DNA of 64,000 nt, taken from NCBI GenBank assembly GCA_038501785.1, contig JBAMJR010000154.1, forward strand, positions 6,355,001-6,419,000. Reading direction: 5' to 3'. This document shows, in pieces, positions 44,201 through 59,200 of this stretch (its first letter is position 1; each line of letters starts with the position of its first letter). The translations under genes were made by a program, and so were the position numbers. The DNA is from Myoxocephalus aenaeus. Lineage: Eukaryota; Chordata; Actinopteri; Perciformes; Cottidae. The notes under the pieces were generated by a model. That model was not told where the DNA came from and ran no database searches. It saw nothing but the letters and a program-made list of their open reading frames with translations.

Positions 44201-47200
44201 TACGGCAGCTTTGCCTTTCAGTGTACAATACGGATGCTTTCAGTGTTTTACAGAGGAGGGCAATTTGTTCCCCTTGACTCGTTCTCTTTGTTAAAACATG
44301 ATAATGGGGAAACTACAGATCTTGCTTTAAAAGAACTGCATACTCTGTGAAACTATACAGTGAGAGCAAAAGTTGTGCTCATGTGATTTGATGATTTCAA
44401 CAAAAAATATTTGAATGCAATTTTGTGGTGAAGGTTTGAAATGTAAGAATGTATGGATTAAACGAGTCCCCTTGCATTGTAATCATGCAATATGCAGCAA
44501 AGTTGTTGTTGTGACATGTAAACATGTTTGAATGGAATCTAACAACAATATGTTATTACAGCAATTATTATATTATTTATGTTATTATGGGAATAATATA
44601 TCTAAACAACACAATTAAAAACCACTAAATGTAAATTCCATCCAGTTGAAGTTCCTGCAACCTCTTTCCATTTCAAACGCATGGCATCACTTTGTCATCT
44701 TCTTCCACTCTTCCCTGTCTACATTGCCCCTGCTCTACATGGTGCCATTTATTGTCCAATACAAGTAAGACCCCCGTTGTCAGTACTCTGTGGTTACACG
44801 TTAATCCAGGCCTTACGTTCTTGTCCAGACTGGTTTCTCACAGTGCCTGTGTGATCAGTTGACAGAGACCCTCAACATCTGCTAATGGGAGATCAGTGAT
44901 AAAAGGAGCAGGCGGCTTGTGCAAGTGTCTCTCTAATAGTATATTTAAAATAAAGGCAGGCATTTTTTTGCACGTAAACACAGTTGCTAATGGAAAGGAA
45001 CCTGGGTCATATGCAAACATCCCAAGAAAGGTTCCAGACGCTTTAGTTGAGATGCATAAATGTCTTGACTCAAAACAACTTTATCCTGTAGCTCTCCGTC
45101 ATGGCCTGGGGTCACAGATGATCCAGCTGACCCCTGTCTGCAATATTGGGTTTGTTTAGTCTAACTAAGGGGGAGGGGGAACACCAGAGACATTGGAAAG
45201 TAAAAGGGGGAATATTGACAATTTGCAAAAAAAGAAAATAACACAGTTTACCTCACTTATGTATCACAAGGCCATCACAAGCTATTTTGCACTTTTTGCC
45301 CTGGTGACAATTTCAATGAAAGAAAAATATTGTGTGTAGTCAGATGAAAAGCAGCTTCCTTTTGGGCAAACATGACTAAGGGACTTGTGATAGTTGGTGT
45401 CTGTCTGATTTTTTTAATCTTCAATAACATGTGTTCCTTAAAGGGACAAAAAGAAAATAAAAAAGTATATTTTCCTTAATATATAAAGAATAATACTTCA
45501 GGAATGGAAGATCTATGCTTTCCATCGTCATTTCAGTGGCAGCATTCTAAGAGGTTAGTTGCAGTAACAGTAAATGTAGATTAGTTGACCCCCAAAGGCA
45601 AAAAGGTGTTAACACTCCAACCAAGCAATTGTTCACTCTAAAACTGTCAAAAGTAGACATTTTAATTATAGCAGTTGCTTGAAAAAAAAAAAGAAGAGGG
45701 GTGACGACTCCTTTTTAGAGTGACTTTTACGCAATGCCATCCAAGGAAGGGGTTCATCGCGAAATGTTTCAGGAAACATTAGAAGTGGACTGCAGATATA
45801 TTCTTATCCACTTTATAAATGCTCTGTGGTCGGACTAACTCAGTGATCAAAGTCATCTTTAGTCAGCCTGTAAACCAAAACAAACACAATGAATCTCGTC
45901 GGGGCTTGGTTAATAAACCCTAGAGTAATAAACTCTGTGATAGGTAATGAGTAGCCTCAAACATCAGCTCTACCCCTCTCATGGTGCATTGTCTTATTGT
46001 TTAAGTCAGGAGGAACAAAAAGTAACAGACACTTTCTTGGGCAAGAATTTCCACAAGGCTCAAACCAGATCAATGTAACTTAATGACGGCAGAGGTAACA
46101 CTTTCCCTCTCCTGTGGGGAGTCCCGGCTGCATGATTAGCTCTTTTATCTCGTCCCTTTCCGCTCTTTTTACTCATCAAGATGCCGAATCACAAAGCCTC
46201 ACAGAATCTCGACAGAAAGAAAACAAACTGTCTGAAAGAGAATGAGACTCCAATCAGTGTTCGGAATAGCCTGAAGATGTTTTTGTTTGACACCGAAAGA
46301 TAAAAGATGGTACAGAGTTTGCAAATGTTCATACACATTTTAGTATATGGGAAACTTGCCAAGAGGCTTGGGTGGCCAAGCACATAGCCCCGTCACCTTC
46401 GAACTAGAAAACCTGACAAGGAAAAGGTAAAATTGCACTTAATGGAGGTAGTACTTTAGCGCTTTGGAAGTGACAGTTTTTTTCAATACAGCTAATCTGC
46501 AGATATCACAACATACCTTGAACTTTGTCAAAAGTCTCTTCTTTCAACATCCCTTTAATGTGTACTGCTGCCCGTGTAGAGCACAGGCTGTGTCTGGTCT
46601 TCAAGAGTGGCATTGGGAATTGGAACAGGTATTTAGAGTAAGAATGTTTGAAAAGTTTGCATTGTGTTATATGTTGAAGGTAGGAGACTGAACAAAGGAA
46701 CGCACTTACTGTTTTTAGCTGAGGATACATCAAAGAGGTTTTAATATGGGTTATTTTGTAAAAAAGGAAGAAAAAAAAGTTTTGTTGGTGGGACTAACAA
46801 TTTGAATTGTGTTGTTAATTGATAGAAAACAACAGTTGGTTGTTTCAAATTAAATTAAGTGTCAGGACTATGTTAAAAAAATGCATTTGTTAAAAATGCA
46901 GTTGATATTTGTGACCAATATCCGTTTGAAGAGTTTCAAATTGTCCCTTTAAGTTCACATTCTGGTCACTGCAGCCTGCTGACAGAGGACCATAATCTCA
47001 GCAGGGATCTATCATAATGTAAAGGGTCAGTTCACCCAAATTACAAAAAAGAATGCCTCAGTGCATTTGGCACCAGTAATAGAATTCACCTCCTTTGTAT
47101 TTGTGTTGTGGCAGAATTTATTTTCCCATGACTACTGTATATTGCTCCTCCTTTAAATGAAGGAAAGCCTTTATCACACATGTAGATAACGCAAAGTGGT

Positions 47201-47872
47201 ATTCCTTGTAAAAGTGTGTGATGTCTGCGGCCTGTGAAATCCTGAGATGTTTGAGCAGGGGAAGAAGTGAAATTCCAGGCCTCCCCAGTGTCCGTCCTCA
47301 CAATACACAGACAAAAGCGTGAAACCCAAGACCAGGAATGAGTCTGAGACCATCAATGGGAGGATGAATGATCGACTAATTACAACACCAACAAAACCAG
47401 CGGAACTTAATCCACGAGGGGCCAAAGGCGTCCAATTATCTGTCACTGTTATTTTACTGTCAAACTGTCAGATCGGTCAGATCTTACATTTCATTTACAC
47501 AGTGCAGATATCATCGGAGTTAAATATAGCTTTTGTGAATAAAAAAGAAATAAGAGGGCATATGTCCGCTGGAAAGAGCCCAAAACTAAACGTACGTGAC
47601 AACAGAGGTTGACAATAAAACAAAAAACATTTTTAACGCAAGGGTTCTGTTCTCCATAGGCCTCCGAGCAGCTAAAGGGCCTTTTGGGACGCCCTCCCTT
47701 CACCTTCACTGATGTTATTTCAGCGAGTGGAGGTCGGCGACCTCTCGCTGTGAGTCATAGTGTAGTCGGCGTTATACAAGCATTAGGCCCCGAGGCACTC
47801 GGCTCTGAGAGTTTTAAATGACACAAGACGAATCAGGACGTCCGCACAGACATGCATGGGCCAGTCAGCCCA

Positions 47873-48010
47873 CATATGGTTGAAACACATGCGCGCGCAC
47901 ACACACACACACACACAAACAAACTTGGACTGCAGTCGCACAGCATGTCACAGCTGAGCAGCAGTATAAACAGTGAGACACAGACACAAACTATAGTGAA
48001 CATATGGCTG

Positions 48011-48067
<57 letters not shown>

Positions 48068-48124
48068 ACTCCCCTGCTTAAGCTGCAGCCATACAGCATG
48101 TCACAGCTGAGCAGCAGTGTAAAC
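47873..48124. repeat. Diverged tandem duplication (about 100-bp unit) carrying CA repeats
   Basis: Unit A (47873-47971) and unit B (48001-48124) share CATATGG[T/C]TGAAACACA at the start, then a CA tract. Both end in CAGCATGTCACAGCTGAGCA and GCAGT[A/G]TAAAC. Unit B carries a CA tract (48013-48065) more than twice as long. Confidence 0.92.
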
Positions 48125-51100
48125 ATATCTCAATTTGAGTCGACCGCAGAAATAAAAACGCATGAGGAAATGTCTGCAATGCCATCATCTAGATAGATGA
48201 TCTTCTACATTTGCATCCATTGTCTCTACACGCGTGCATTTATTCTCCTGCTAGCAGAAAAAGACAACTTCTCTCATCTGACCCAGTATCCCGGAGCAAC
48301 AGGCCGTACAGTAAAGGCCCTTTTCAGTGGCTCTCCAGCTAGATTGAAAGCCTGTTGGGAATCTTGAAAACCGAGTGCATTCACGTATCTTATCCCCTCT
48401 TTTAAAGGCACAATCAGCAATTTGTGGCCATCTAGTTTTCCCAGTCTCATGGGAAGTGGTGTAATATACGGATAATATACTGATCCTGAGAATGCGACTG
48501 AAAGACCTCAATTTAAATGGTGTCTCCTCTCACATCTCTAAGATCTCCAACCAGTGAATGTGTGTCACTGACTGTGTGAGACAGCCAGAGAATGAGAGGT
48601 GGGGGGTTGGATAACAAGAGTGGAGGTCAGAAGGTCACAGCTATCAGATTAGGAGGGAAAGGGGTCCCGTTTCCCACAAATAGAGACTTATCGCCGTCCT
48701 GGAGTGGCCTGCAGGAGCAGCTTGTGAGTGAGAAGCCTTGCCTGTGGTGTAAATGCCTCCCATTCAGACACGACAGCTATTGTAAACCCAAACTGTTTGA
48801 GTTTCTTAAATGCATCGTCTGTGGAAGAGAGATTGGCGAAAGGCTTTAGGAGAGTGCATTTAGACTGCAGGACTAGGGCGGCCTCCACAAAGGGCTGCAT
48901 TGGTGTGGGCACGAAAAGAAGAAATATTAATCAAGTAGTCCACTGTAAAAGCTGAAGTAAAGTAGTCTGGAATGATCCGTTTGAATGCAAAAGTACTACA
49001 CTGGTAAATTAGGTTATTGTTGTTCTACTTGCTAAAGCATCATGGAGAATCATGACACCAAACCACCAGGAGAAGTAATACCATCAATAAAAAAAGCAGT
49101 GAAGCGCTGCCTTTTCCTTCTTGCACCTTGAGTAACGCAGGAGAGGCTGTTCAATCTACAGTGCAGCTTTGACTACGTGGGTGGTTTCAGATTAATATGA
49201 GTGAATTACTTGTCACTTCGTATTCGTTCAAACCCTCCGAACCCAACGCAGCGGACTCATTGAAACGGATCAGGAAACCCACAGAATGCGTTTCAACAAT
49301 GCCATTAGCGGTGCGAAAGCTCCGTTAGTCCTCTTGTTTTTTGTATGTGTGTTTGGAGATCGACATCAGCTGTAACAGATATTGATCAAGGCCTGAATTA
49401 AACAGTTACTAAGTGGAATTCCGCTTGAAAAGAAAATGAATGATAGAACTTGTCTCCAGCGCTAACCCTCACCAAAGCTTAAAGGAAACCAAAAGCCTAT
49501 CACACGGCAAAGTGAGCACTGAGCTGTCAAGTCAAGTCAATTTCATTTACATAGTCTAGTAATATCACACATGTGCTTCAGGGGCATTTACGATCCGTAC
49601 AGCGAACGACACCCTCTGTCCTTTTCAGAAAAAACTCCCCCACCTCCCAAAAAAAAAAACCTAAGCTGAGCCGCATCTAACAAGCGTCTCCACCGACCAA
49701 TCCAGTATCCTGTAGAAAGAGACGGCCCGGCAGACAGAGCCCTGCGGGGTTCCTCACAGTCCTGCTCAGGCAAGCAGAAGAAAAAAAAAGCTTTGCTGTC
49801 ACTCCGAATAAGACAAATTCCATAACAACAGCAGGATAAGTAGCCCGTGGGGGCCGAAACAACAGTCACTGTATAGGGAAGAGGTACTGTATATGGGAGA
49901 GACGGGAGGATCGCATGTTTTACCGTCTTTAAAGCGTTGAAGAAATGTGATGTTCTCAGTAATCGCTATCACTTATCCAGCAGGGCAGATCAAAGCTAGA
50001 CGCTGCCGTTACGCACGTGAATTGCACCCTGAACTACGTTCTCCACTTAGTCTGAAACGCCGCGAAATTCCCTGGGGACCAATGACGGATCGGTTCCATT
50101 AGTCAAACATGAAACATGAAACGAGTTGCCTATGCACCAGCAGGAAAGAGACATTTTTTCATATGTCAAAACATAATTTTTTTAATTGTATTAAGGCGGT
50201 TACCAGGACATTTCAGTGTCATTCAGCTTTATTATCGACCTGAATATAACACAGAGTAAAGGAATTATCTTGGGAGACGATAACATGGAACGTGACATGG
50301 ACTTTAAAAGGAGGAGGAAATTACCTGAGGATTGAAACCCAACTGCCTTGCCGTCACCCTTAAAAAAAAAAAGCCCCACTCTAAAAAGGACTACTTTCTT
50401 CTCCCTGCAATGACTCCACTAATTAGTGCACTGTGAAGTCAGAGCATCCGGAAATGTCTTAACTGTAATTGCCCCGCGATGCCTGGGAGGTGTCATCTTC
50501 AGCTAATGACAGAGGCTCCGTATTGATTCCTCGGCCTCAAACTAAACGTCAAAGAGGAGACAAGCGGAAGCTGCGGAGAACCTTACTCTAATAGATGTTT
50601 ACATGTGAATGTGTGTCGGCTCAGAAAGACTACTTTTTTTTTTTAACACTTTGACATTCTTGCGTCTGCTTTAAAGAAGTGTTTTGAACGTTTACATGCA
50701 GACCAGCGTATTATTGCCATTCATTAAAAGGTTTGTAGGGGTTTTTTGAGCAACGTTGGAAAGGAAGCACGCTCCCACTGCTCTGCAGAGCCCTCGGGTT
50801 ACGCAATCCTAACCGCAGACCCACACACACTGAGCAGAGGACCACAGCTGCATCGCAAATAACCAGTTGCAGGTTCGGAAAACCTGATTGTGCTGGCGTT
50901 CAGTATCACTTCACATCATGTGGTCCGGGGTGTAGCTGTGGGGAAATAGCTCCCTCTACTGTCCACAACGTGAGCCACAGCTAGTTGCAGCGATGTACCG
51001 TGTTGCCCACACAGCCTGGCCTCAGCCGTCTATTATGATTGATACCACGCTACATTTAAAATGCAACCACCACAGAATGAAAGCAGTTCTTTATCTTTGT

Positions 51101-52081
51101 TTTCATCCCATGGAGCGGCCCAGGACAAACAGTTCACTCTCAGGTATACGTGCATTGTGTCATGAAGACAAAGACGTTGACAGATAGAAAAAGAGGTCAC
51201 AATGATCGGTGAAATCGGTGGAACCTTTGACGCGCTGTCCCCACATCCTCGCTGGACGCATATTGCACCAAATGATGGCAACAACAAAAAAGCAAACCTC
51301 ACTAGACAGGTGGTCCCACCCTCCACCCACCCGGACAAAAACACACCTGTGGAAAATCAAACACACCGTCCGTAAGGCCTGCCAGCAGCACACAGTGCTT
51401 CAGGGCAGATAAGGCACGTGGTCAAGCTGCTGCTGCTGCTGCTGAAAAAAAAAAGATTGCTTGCTCGTGCACGATTGCGGGTGGTGGGAAGGTAAGAGTG
51501 AATGATGACTGTATTGCACACTGTTTAAGGTGATGCTCACTGAAGATGACAGTTCAATCGCGCCGTGTTTATCTGCATCAGCGACAGCAGTGTGGTAGCC
51601 GAGCCTCCGGGCGAAAGCTCTCTCCACACAGCTGCACTGATGATGTCGCGGCACAAAAGACAGAACCGCCTTCCCAGTCATCGTGCTGCCCGAGTGACGG
51701 GACTGCTCAACCTCGAAGATTACAGCCCTCAAAAGGTGCGGGGTTTCTTTGACGTTTAATAGCGCGCATGAGACGACTTGCAAGGAGACGTATGGATAGT
51801 TTAAAGAATTACCACCGCTGACAAAAGTAAGCAAACCTCTCCTTCACTCAGGCACACGGCTCACGACTGATCTTCGTTTTCGGTGCCAGAAATAGACAAA
51901 AGATCTGCATAATCTCCTCGTGCTTCAAAGACGTGTGAAAGCACTTGTGCTGTTCCCCGTTTTCATCAGCAGAGGGAGACCCGACCACTGTGGGGTTCAT
52001 GGTGGAGTTCATGATGGAGTTCAAAGGGATGCTGGCCTCATTACAGTCCAAAGCACTTAGGTCACAGGACTGTCATCAACA

Positions 52082-52082
<1 letters not shown>

Positions 52083-52157
<75 letters not shown>
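52083..52157. repeat. (CA)n microsatellite, one CG interruption
   Basis: About 75 bp of CA with a single interrupting CG near 52116. Confidence 0.96.
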
Positions 52158-52159
<2 letters not shown>

Positions 52160-54915
52160 AGTCCATTCAGGTCATCATAGGAAACAGAGCCTAAACATTT
52201 TGTTGCACCAACCCTGCAGCACACAGAAGAGTACCTTCCTCCAACCAGTTTTCATAAACACATTGTTTTCCTCTATAATCAATAGTTTTTTTTTTTAAGT
52301 AATGGTATTTTGTATTCATAATTGCCCATTTAAACTTCATTATTAATGCCCATATCCTTTTTCTGAATAGTTAAACAATAAATAGAATGATGTGGCTGAC
52401 TCTAAACTTCCACTTAAAGCAAGGTTATTTACTCCAGTATGTATTTGCAACACTGTACTTCCCCACTAATACACCTTACTCCAATAGGCTGAATTCAAAT
52501 CACTCAGTGCTGAAGACATTTTCATGTTGAACTTACTTTTGTGATTTTTTGTGATTAGTTTCAAAAACCAGAAGGATAGTTCATTCGGTTCCTTGCCGGC
52601 CTGAGTAAGCACAAGTCAAAAGTTGATTGTGTAGAACAGTGACACAAATAATAAGTGAATAAAGTCATTTCCCAACGTCTGTCTGTCCCTTACACAGCAT
52701 AGGATAATGCTGAGAAAACATGTACATATGAATCTATCAAACATACTCAACTGAGACTTCCCATCTACCTAGAAAGTATATTGTTTTGGTTCATTTCTTT
52801 ATCATGTGCTTCTAATAGTAAATCATTTTTTATTGTTTTCAAACAACGGCCCGGTGGAACTTTGGGTGAACTTGAGGTAAAGGGTCATCCCACTCTGACA
52901 AATCATTTACCTGCTCTCAAGAACTGAAAAGAATGGAGAGGGACTCTCCCACACCTGGAATCCAGACACTGTGCTTGTCTAATATGGGCAGGGTTAGAGG
53001 GTCACAGAGTTGGAAATGTCACGTTCAGGTTAGCTACATATTTACTACTGAATACCCTCTGTCTGATGAACCAAATAGCGGTATTGCGTTTCATTTTTTA
53101 TTCATTTTTGTTACACGATTTGGTAGTGATTGCAGTCATTTCAACTGGGTTTTTCTCCTCTTTGTGAGATAGTTTCCTGGTCACCAGGTGGCTACAGGTC
53201 AGAGGATTGGGGCGTTTTTGGGGCGAGTTTCACCCTTGAGACCGGGAACAATCTGGATTAAGGGAATAAATGTGTCACGGTGTCATCGTCTTTGATGAAC
53301 TGGCATGAAGATGTCCTTAAGAAAGGGTCGTGTGTGAGTAGTTCAACCACCTGGGTCCAGTTTAGTTCAATTTTAGGATTTGAATGTCTCTTTGACAATC
53401 TATAAACCCTCCATCAAATCACCCGTGTGTGCAAAGGCTACATAAATGCCTGCTATTCTCAGGCGGATCAGATCCAGCCTGTTGGTGTTTCTGTTGGGAG
53501 AGCTCCTCCACTACAGTCCGCTGGAGAAATGAAAGAGAAAAATAGTTCATATCTCATTTTAACCATTGGTAACCACCATTTGAGGAGAGTCTGGAGGTTG
53601 GAGAGGTTAGTAAAGCCATTGCACAAACCAGCTGTTTCTCTGTGACTGCCGAGCAGGACAGTGCACGGCAAGTCTGAACTATTCCTTTCTTCAGACACTG
53701 ACACGCATGAAAGAAGCCTTTATTTTTTTCTCACCTCATAAAAAATGTCAGTATTCAACCAAGGCCATGTTTAAGAAAGTCAACGGAACACAAATGCTGC
53801 AAACACTGAACAGCTGATGCGTTGCCATGCAGCTCCACTTTTAAACCACCGGCTGAAGATCAGAAGGTACAAAAAGAAAAAAAACCCGGTTGTGCATCAC
53901 CAGCTCATCACCAATCAAAGAGAATTCCCGACCTGATCGGCTATACGGTGTTGTGTTTGGGGCCAGCTGGTGATGACAACGCCGTCATCCTCACTTCCCA
54001 CAAAGATGAAACGACGTGGAGATCGGAAGTCCGGCATTAGGAGTGTTGACTTTGGGGATTAGGATCCATAACCGGATGGGCAGGGGGAAAAAAGGGACAA
54101 ATTCTCCAGATACTTCTTTGAGCGGCATCTGTAAGTGACTTCAGGGAAACGGGGAACAGAGCCGACGTCCTTCAAACAATCCTTGGACCTTTTGTGTTTT
54201 CTCTCAAAAAGGCTGCATCTGTGACTCAGACATGTCTTAGCGCGCACTTTATTTATCCCCTGAGAAGTCTTTCATGCAAATATTTATTTTTGTTATTTTT
54301 AGTATTATCCGTTCCCAGATGAGACAACGAGTGCGGGTTATGAGAATTTCTGTGAATATTGTGTTATCTCAGGGGAATGGAAGCAACAGCGAGATAAACC
54401 CAAAGAATCAACTTAACTCGCCTTATATTATGCAGCCTTTGAGGAAGGGTAATGCTGTTGGGTAATAATCTGAGAAGGCGTAGAGACTCAAAATATGGAT
54501 TTAACTCACAAAATGTATAAAAAAATTGCCCCGTAGACGTATATTGCTCTGTCTACCTTCCATCTTTTGCCTGAGTTGCTGCCTGTAACCAGCATTGCAG
54601 CTGAAATGAGATCTTTAATGGTGGAAAGGGCTGTTGAAAGTGCCAGATCCTTTAAAAAGGTCAATGAAGCGGGATGTACGACTGAAAGCACCCTCCATGT
54701 TCAAATAAGAGGCCCCTATGTGAAGAGGAGGAAAACCTGGGTGTCTGTTTGGGCTCGCTTTGTTCCATTAACATGAAAACCAAAAAAGAAATCTCCCTAT
54801 TGTGGCCAACTTCTCCATTTTATGTGGGATTTGACTTCAGGTTCATTGCATTCAAAATTCTTCTGAAAAATGGATAATTGTGCTGTTTACCCACATTATT
54901 TGAGAAAATTCCTGT

Positions 54916-54917
54916 CA

Positions 54918-54970
<53 letters not shown>
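54916..54970. repeat. (CA)n microsatellite
   Basis: About 55 bp of CA with one CATA near the start. Confidence 0.95.
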
Positions 54971-54972
<2 letters not shown>

Positions 54973-55236
54973 AAGGTCTTTGGCTGGCTGGTAATGGTGA
55001 CCTCTTTAATGTTTCTCACCCATGTAATAAAACAGGCCCAGCAGACAGACTGAGAGACTTGGCTTCATTACAAACCGACTGTCATCTCTTTGCCAGGAAC
55101 GGATTGAGGCCGCGATGTGCCGAGGCATGAATTTGGGGTGCGGGTGGGGGTAGTAATTCATAATTTGCGGCTATTTATGTTTTATCTCACATGAGAGCCA
55201 CAGTTATTTTGTCTTATTTAGAAAACTGCCTTATGT

Positions 55237-55239
<3 letters not shown>

Positions 55240-55299
<60 letters not shown>
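55240..55299. repeat. (CA)n microsatellite
   Basis: About 60 bp of uninterrupted CA. Confidence 0.97.
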
Positions 55300-55303
<4 letters not shown>

Positions 55304-56176
55304 CCAAACTCTGACATCTGCACTGCTGTGTGATCTGTAAAGCTGGTAATAAAGTTAAATTTCACTCCGTGTGTCCCAGACACTACAGAACTATCAAAAC
55401 ACAACGTTTTAGATTCATTACAGGTGATGGATCAGCGTCTCAGACGGTGTTTATTTCCGCTCGCTGACTCATGAGTAAAACTTGAGTCATGGCATGAGTC
55501 AGGACAAGCCGAGGTGAATCGGAAATTTCACCCACTTGCAAACAGATGGAGGGGAAATCCAGTCGCGCTTTTTTTCTTCTTCTTTTCTTTTTTTTCCAGT
55601 CAAAACACCCGGGGACTGGTCTTTTCCTGTGAGAAGGATTTACAAACATTCATGCCATGTCCAAAAAGATGCACGTTGTTCAATCAGAACAACTTTAGAG
55701 AGAAAGAAGATTTGGAAACGCAAAATAATGAGGCTTTCCATCTCTAAATCTAATCACGTCTCATCGGTAGATGGTTGCCCAGTTGTTGTGCTGGGACGAA
55801 AACCGCCCAGACAGTAATTTTAGTGAAAAGAGATTAAGATTAAAAACCAAAAAGAGTCTGGTTTTGACACTCTTAGGTACAGATTGTGTGTGTTCCTTAA
55901 GGTGTGCCAGTGAGGGCCAGTTGATGCTAGAGGGGCAAGAATTAAGCTTTGGACTTTTCAAATCATTGGGTAATTCCAGCAATGTCAACCAGGCCATTTC
56001 CTCAGCCTCTTAATCCTAAAATGAGTGAAGCATGTGTTTAAACATCAAAAGGTCCTGGGACCGTGGCCGTTAGAGCATTCTTCTGCGTCCGTGCCAATGA
56101 ATGGGGTCATTTCCAGAAGCTTTACTCAGCCGACCAAGCATTAAGTGCCCTCAATTGGTCTATTCGGAGAAATAAA

Positions 56177-56178
<2 letters not shown>

Positions 56179-56230
<52 letters not shown>
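56179..56230. repeat. (TA)n microsatellite
   Basis: About 52 bp of TA. Confidence 0.97.
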
Positions 56231-56237
<7 letters not shown>

Positions 56238-59200
56238 AAATAAGTGAAAAGCGTTTTGTTAACTGGACAAGTGCTCGGCTGCTTCATCACCATATCTCGC
56301 TGAAATCATTAACTTTTTATGAGGCTTCACATACCTGCTCCTTTAACTCCCAAATAAGTGTGTTTGAGAAAAAGCAGGGAAAGGAATGTGTAACCTATAT
56401 TATAGGTTATGTTGTGTGAGTATATGGTGTTGTAGTAGAATACAAAATATATATTATTGTAAATAACTGTTATATCCTAACTATGTTAAGCTTTTTTTTT
56501 TTACACACCAAAAAATTACGAAAGATAACATGCCTTATATTTCCATAGAAAGGGACAATGCTAATCACTGCAATACTGCTGAACCAACCCGTTCAGATCC
56601 CCCGACCGTTCCAACGGACATTACTTCTCTAGGATGTCTATGATGACTGTTATCTGAGTCCAGCCAAATGCACAAACTAATTTGATTGGATGAAGAAAGA
56701 AAGGATGCTTAAAAGAGGAGCTATGATGTCATATCATTGGGGTAAAAAAAACACGTGGTAAAATCTGGTGAGAATTACCATTCTGAAATTATTGAAAAGA
56801 TCTTTTAAAAGACCATGAACAGATTTATTTATTTATTTTTAAATGGCATTGTATATTGGCTGAGCACCTGAATTGGCCCTATCTCTTTATTTCTGGCTCA
56901 GTCTGCTGTCACCCTCCAACATGCAGCATGAGTCACACCCCAAAGACCATGTCCCAGATTTCTTTCAATCGCCTCATAGAGTCCAGGAGGAACCGGAAGG
57001 GACATTTTAATCTGTTATATTGTTAATGTACATCATGTGTGTAAAGTAAACATGAGATGTTTTACATATTGTATACATATTAAAATATAATATGAAGGAT
57101 TTACAGCTTTTACGCTGGATGTTTTTCATGAAAATCCTCATGTTTTTGTTTTTTGACAGTATTTATATTCATTTTTAATTGAATGTGGTTTTGTTAAGTT
57201 TTTGCATTCCGATTTTCCATACATTGGAATAGATATAAATCAATAACATCTAATAAAGTATTCTAATATATTTTTGGATTGCCAATAAGTGCATTAAAAT
57301 CCACGATTACAGTATTGTTTGTGTGTGTGATTGGAACATAATTAGGTTCAGAAAGGGTTAACTCTAAAAGAGGCACTTGGCAAATCACAACTGGACGATC
57401 ACAAACTAAAAAAGTCTGGTGCCGTCACGATCAGCTGTTATCCATTTAAAATGACTCCATTTATCAATCAAATCATAAATAGGCCGATTTATGAATGTGT
57501 GCAAAACAACACCCACTTCCAATGACCTTTACCCGGCCGGGTGTAATGATTCATTAAAGGTTTAGTCAGATTAAGCCATATTTCAGCAACAAAAAGAAAG
57601 AAAGTTTGGAATGTACTGAGACAAAGGAGAAGTAGATTGTGCTCCAGGGGAGGTTTGAAATGGATGTTCTGGTCGTCACTGGGAGAAACCACTTACTGTC
57701 ACGACTTTTAGTGGATGACTCTCAATGAAGGATTTGAACATTTCACTGCTGACTTTTCAAGTCTACAGAGGGTGGATGTTTGACACTCAAACAAAAAGAG
57801 TATTGCTTCCCTACCATAGGACATTACTTCTTCACGATAAAAACACTGAATTTTTGGAAACATAGAAGCTAGTTTAACAACAGCTGTTTTGAACATATGT
57901 ATAGTGCTCTGCTACTCACTTTCTTCGGGTGAAATACTTTCAGAAACACGTGCAATGGCAAGAGGTTCAACAGAGATTCAACGCATTCACCATCCATATT
58001 CATACGCATAGCAAACATATGAAACACCTACTTTCCATAAAGAGGGATATCAAAGGGACTCGTTCCCCTCAGTTCAGCAGATCTAAACAGCGAGTTGTGG
58101 AGGAAGAACCGGGATTCAAAAAGAGGAAATGCTGCGGCTTTGCATGCTCAGTGAAACTCCATCTCCATTATCCACTGTAAGCACAGCAACTGTTTGCAGA
58201 TGAAAGCCCTTGTGCAAGACGAGACAATACAAGCATGCAAAGACAGTGGTAATAAAACCCCCAGAATACTGCTGACTCATTACCAGCATGCTGCAAACAA
58301 TCCCTTTATAAAAAAAACAAACAGGGTTACAGATGAGGACAACAGCTCAATGCGCCTCCAGAGCAGGGAACTGCCGTGCAAGAAATTCTAACATGTGATT
58401 TAAGACGAGAACAACAACCAAAGCAACGATAAAGAAAAACTAGAATAGTTTTGGTGACACATGCAGGCCGCTCAGGTTAGCGCTGTTAGATCTGTGAGCA
58501 CCGTTAGCTGCGAGCCGCCGGCTCGACTTGATTTTACAATCATGATAATAGAAGATATTGTGCGAGATATTTACTCCCACTAAAGTCCAAACCACCCAGA
58601 AGAGAGCCCCTCTCCAGGTCAATTTATTTAGACTACGTGTAAAATATAATATCAGGGAACTGCACGCTGAACATTTTGATTCAAATTAAAATAACACGTC
58701 GTATTATTTGTGAACACACATGGCAAACCAAGACAGAAAATGTTCCTTACTTCTGTTGCAATGATCTGCGTGATATTCTTTCAACTAATGCGATAGCTTG
58801 CACCATACCCTAGTCAAGCCATGTTATGACAGGAAAACAATACAATGTTTTTTTTAAATGACATATGATTATGATTTGTTTACAGGCTAGTGAGTGCTAC
58901 CTATGACAAATAACCTGACCTTTATGTGTGGAATTCGTGGAGTGGGCATTCAAACAGTATGATACCAAGATGTGCCACAAAGAAAGAACAGCACTGTTTA
59001 GATGCTGTGTCAAAGTAAACAGTCCAGACAAATGGGCCCAATTCTAAGATTTTAATGAAAGAAGAAAGAAAAAAGCAATAAAGCAACAGGGCCTGGATTA
59101 AATCAAACAGACCGACTCTGACTAACAAAAGGTCTTTCTGCAATGACCATCTTCTCAATCTTCACTTAGTGAAACAGCCCCCTCGCCCTCAAAGTGAAAA

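Noticed and set aside
58440..58622. Minus-strand frame starting TWRGALFWVVWTLVGVNIS, resembling a signal peptide for the short isoform
   Set aside because: It begins at TTG, not ATG; there is no upstream in-frame ATG, and I saw no phase-1 donor to join the TSPN exon.
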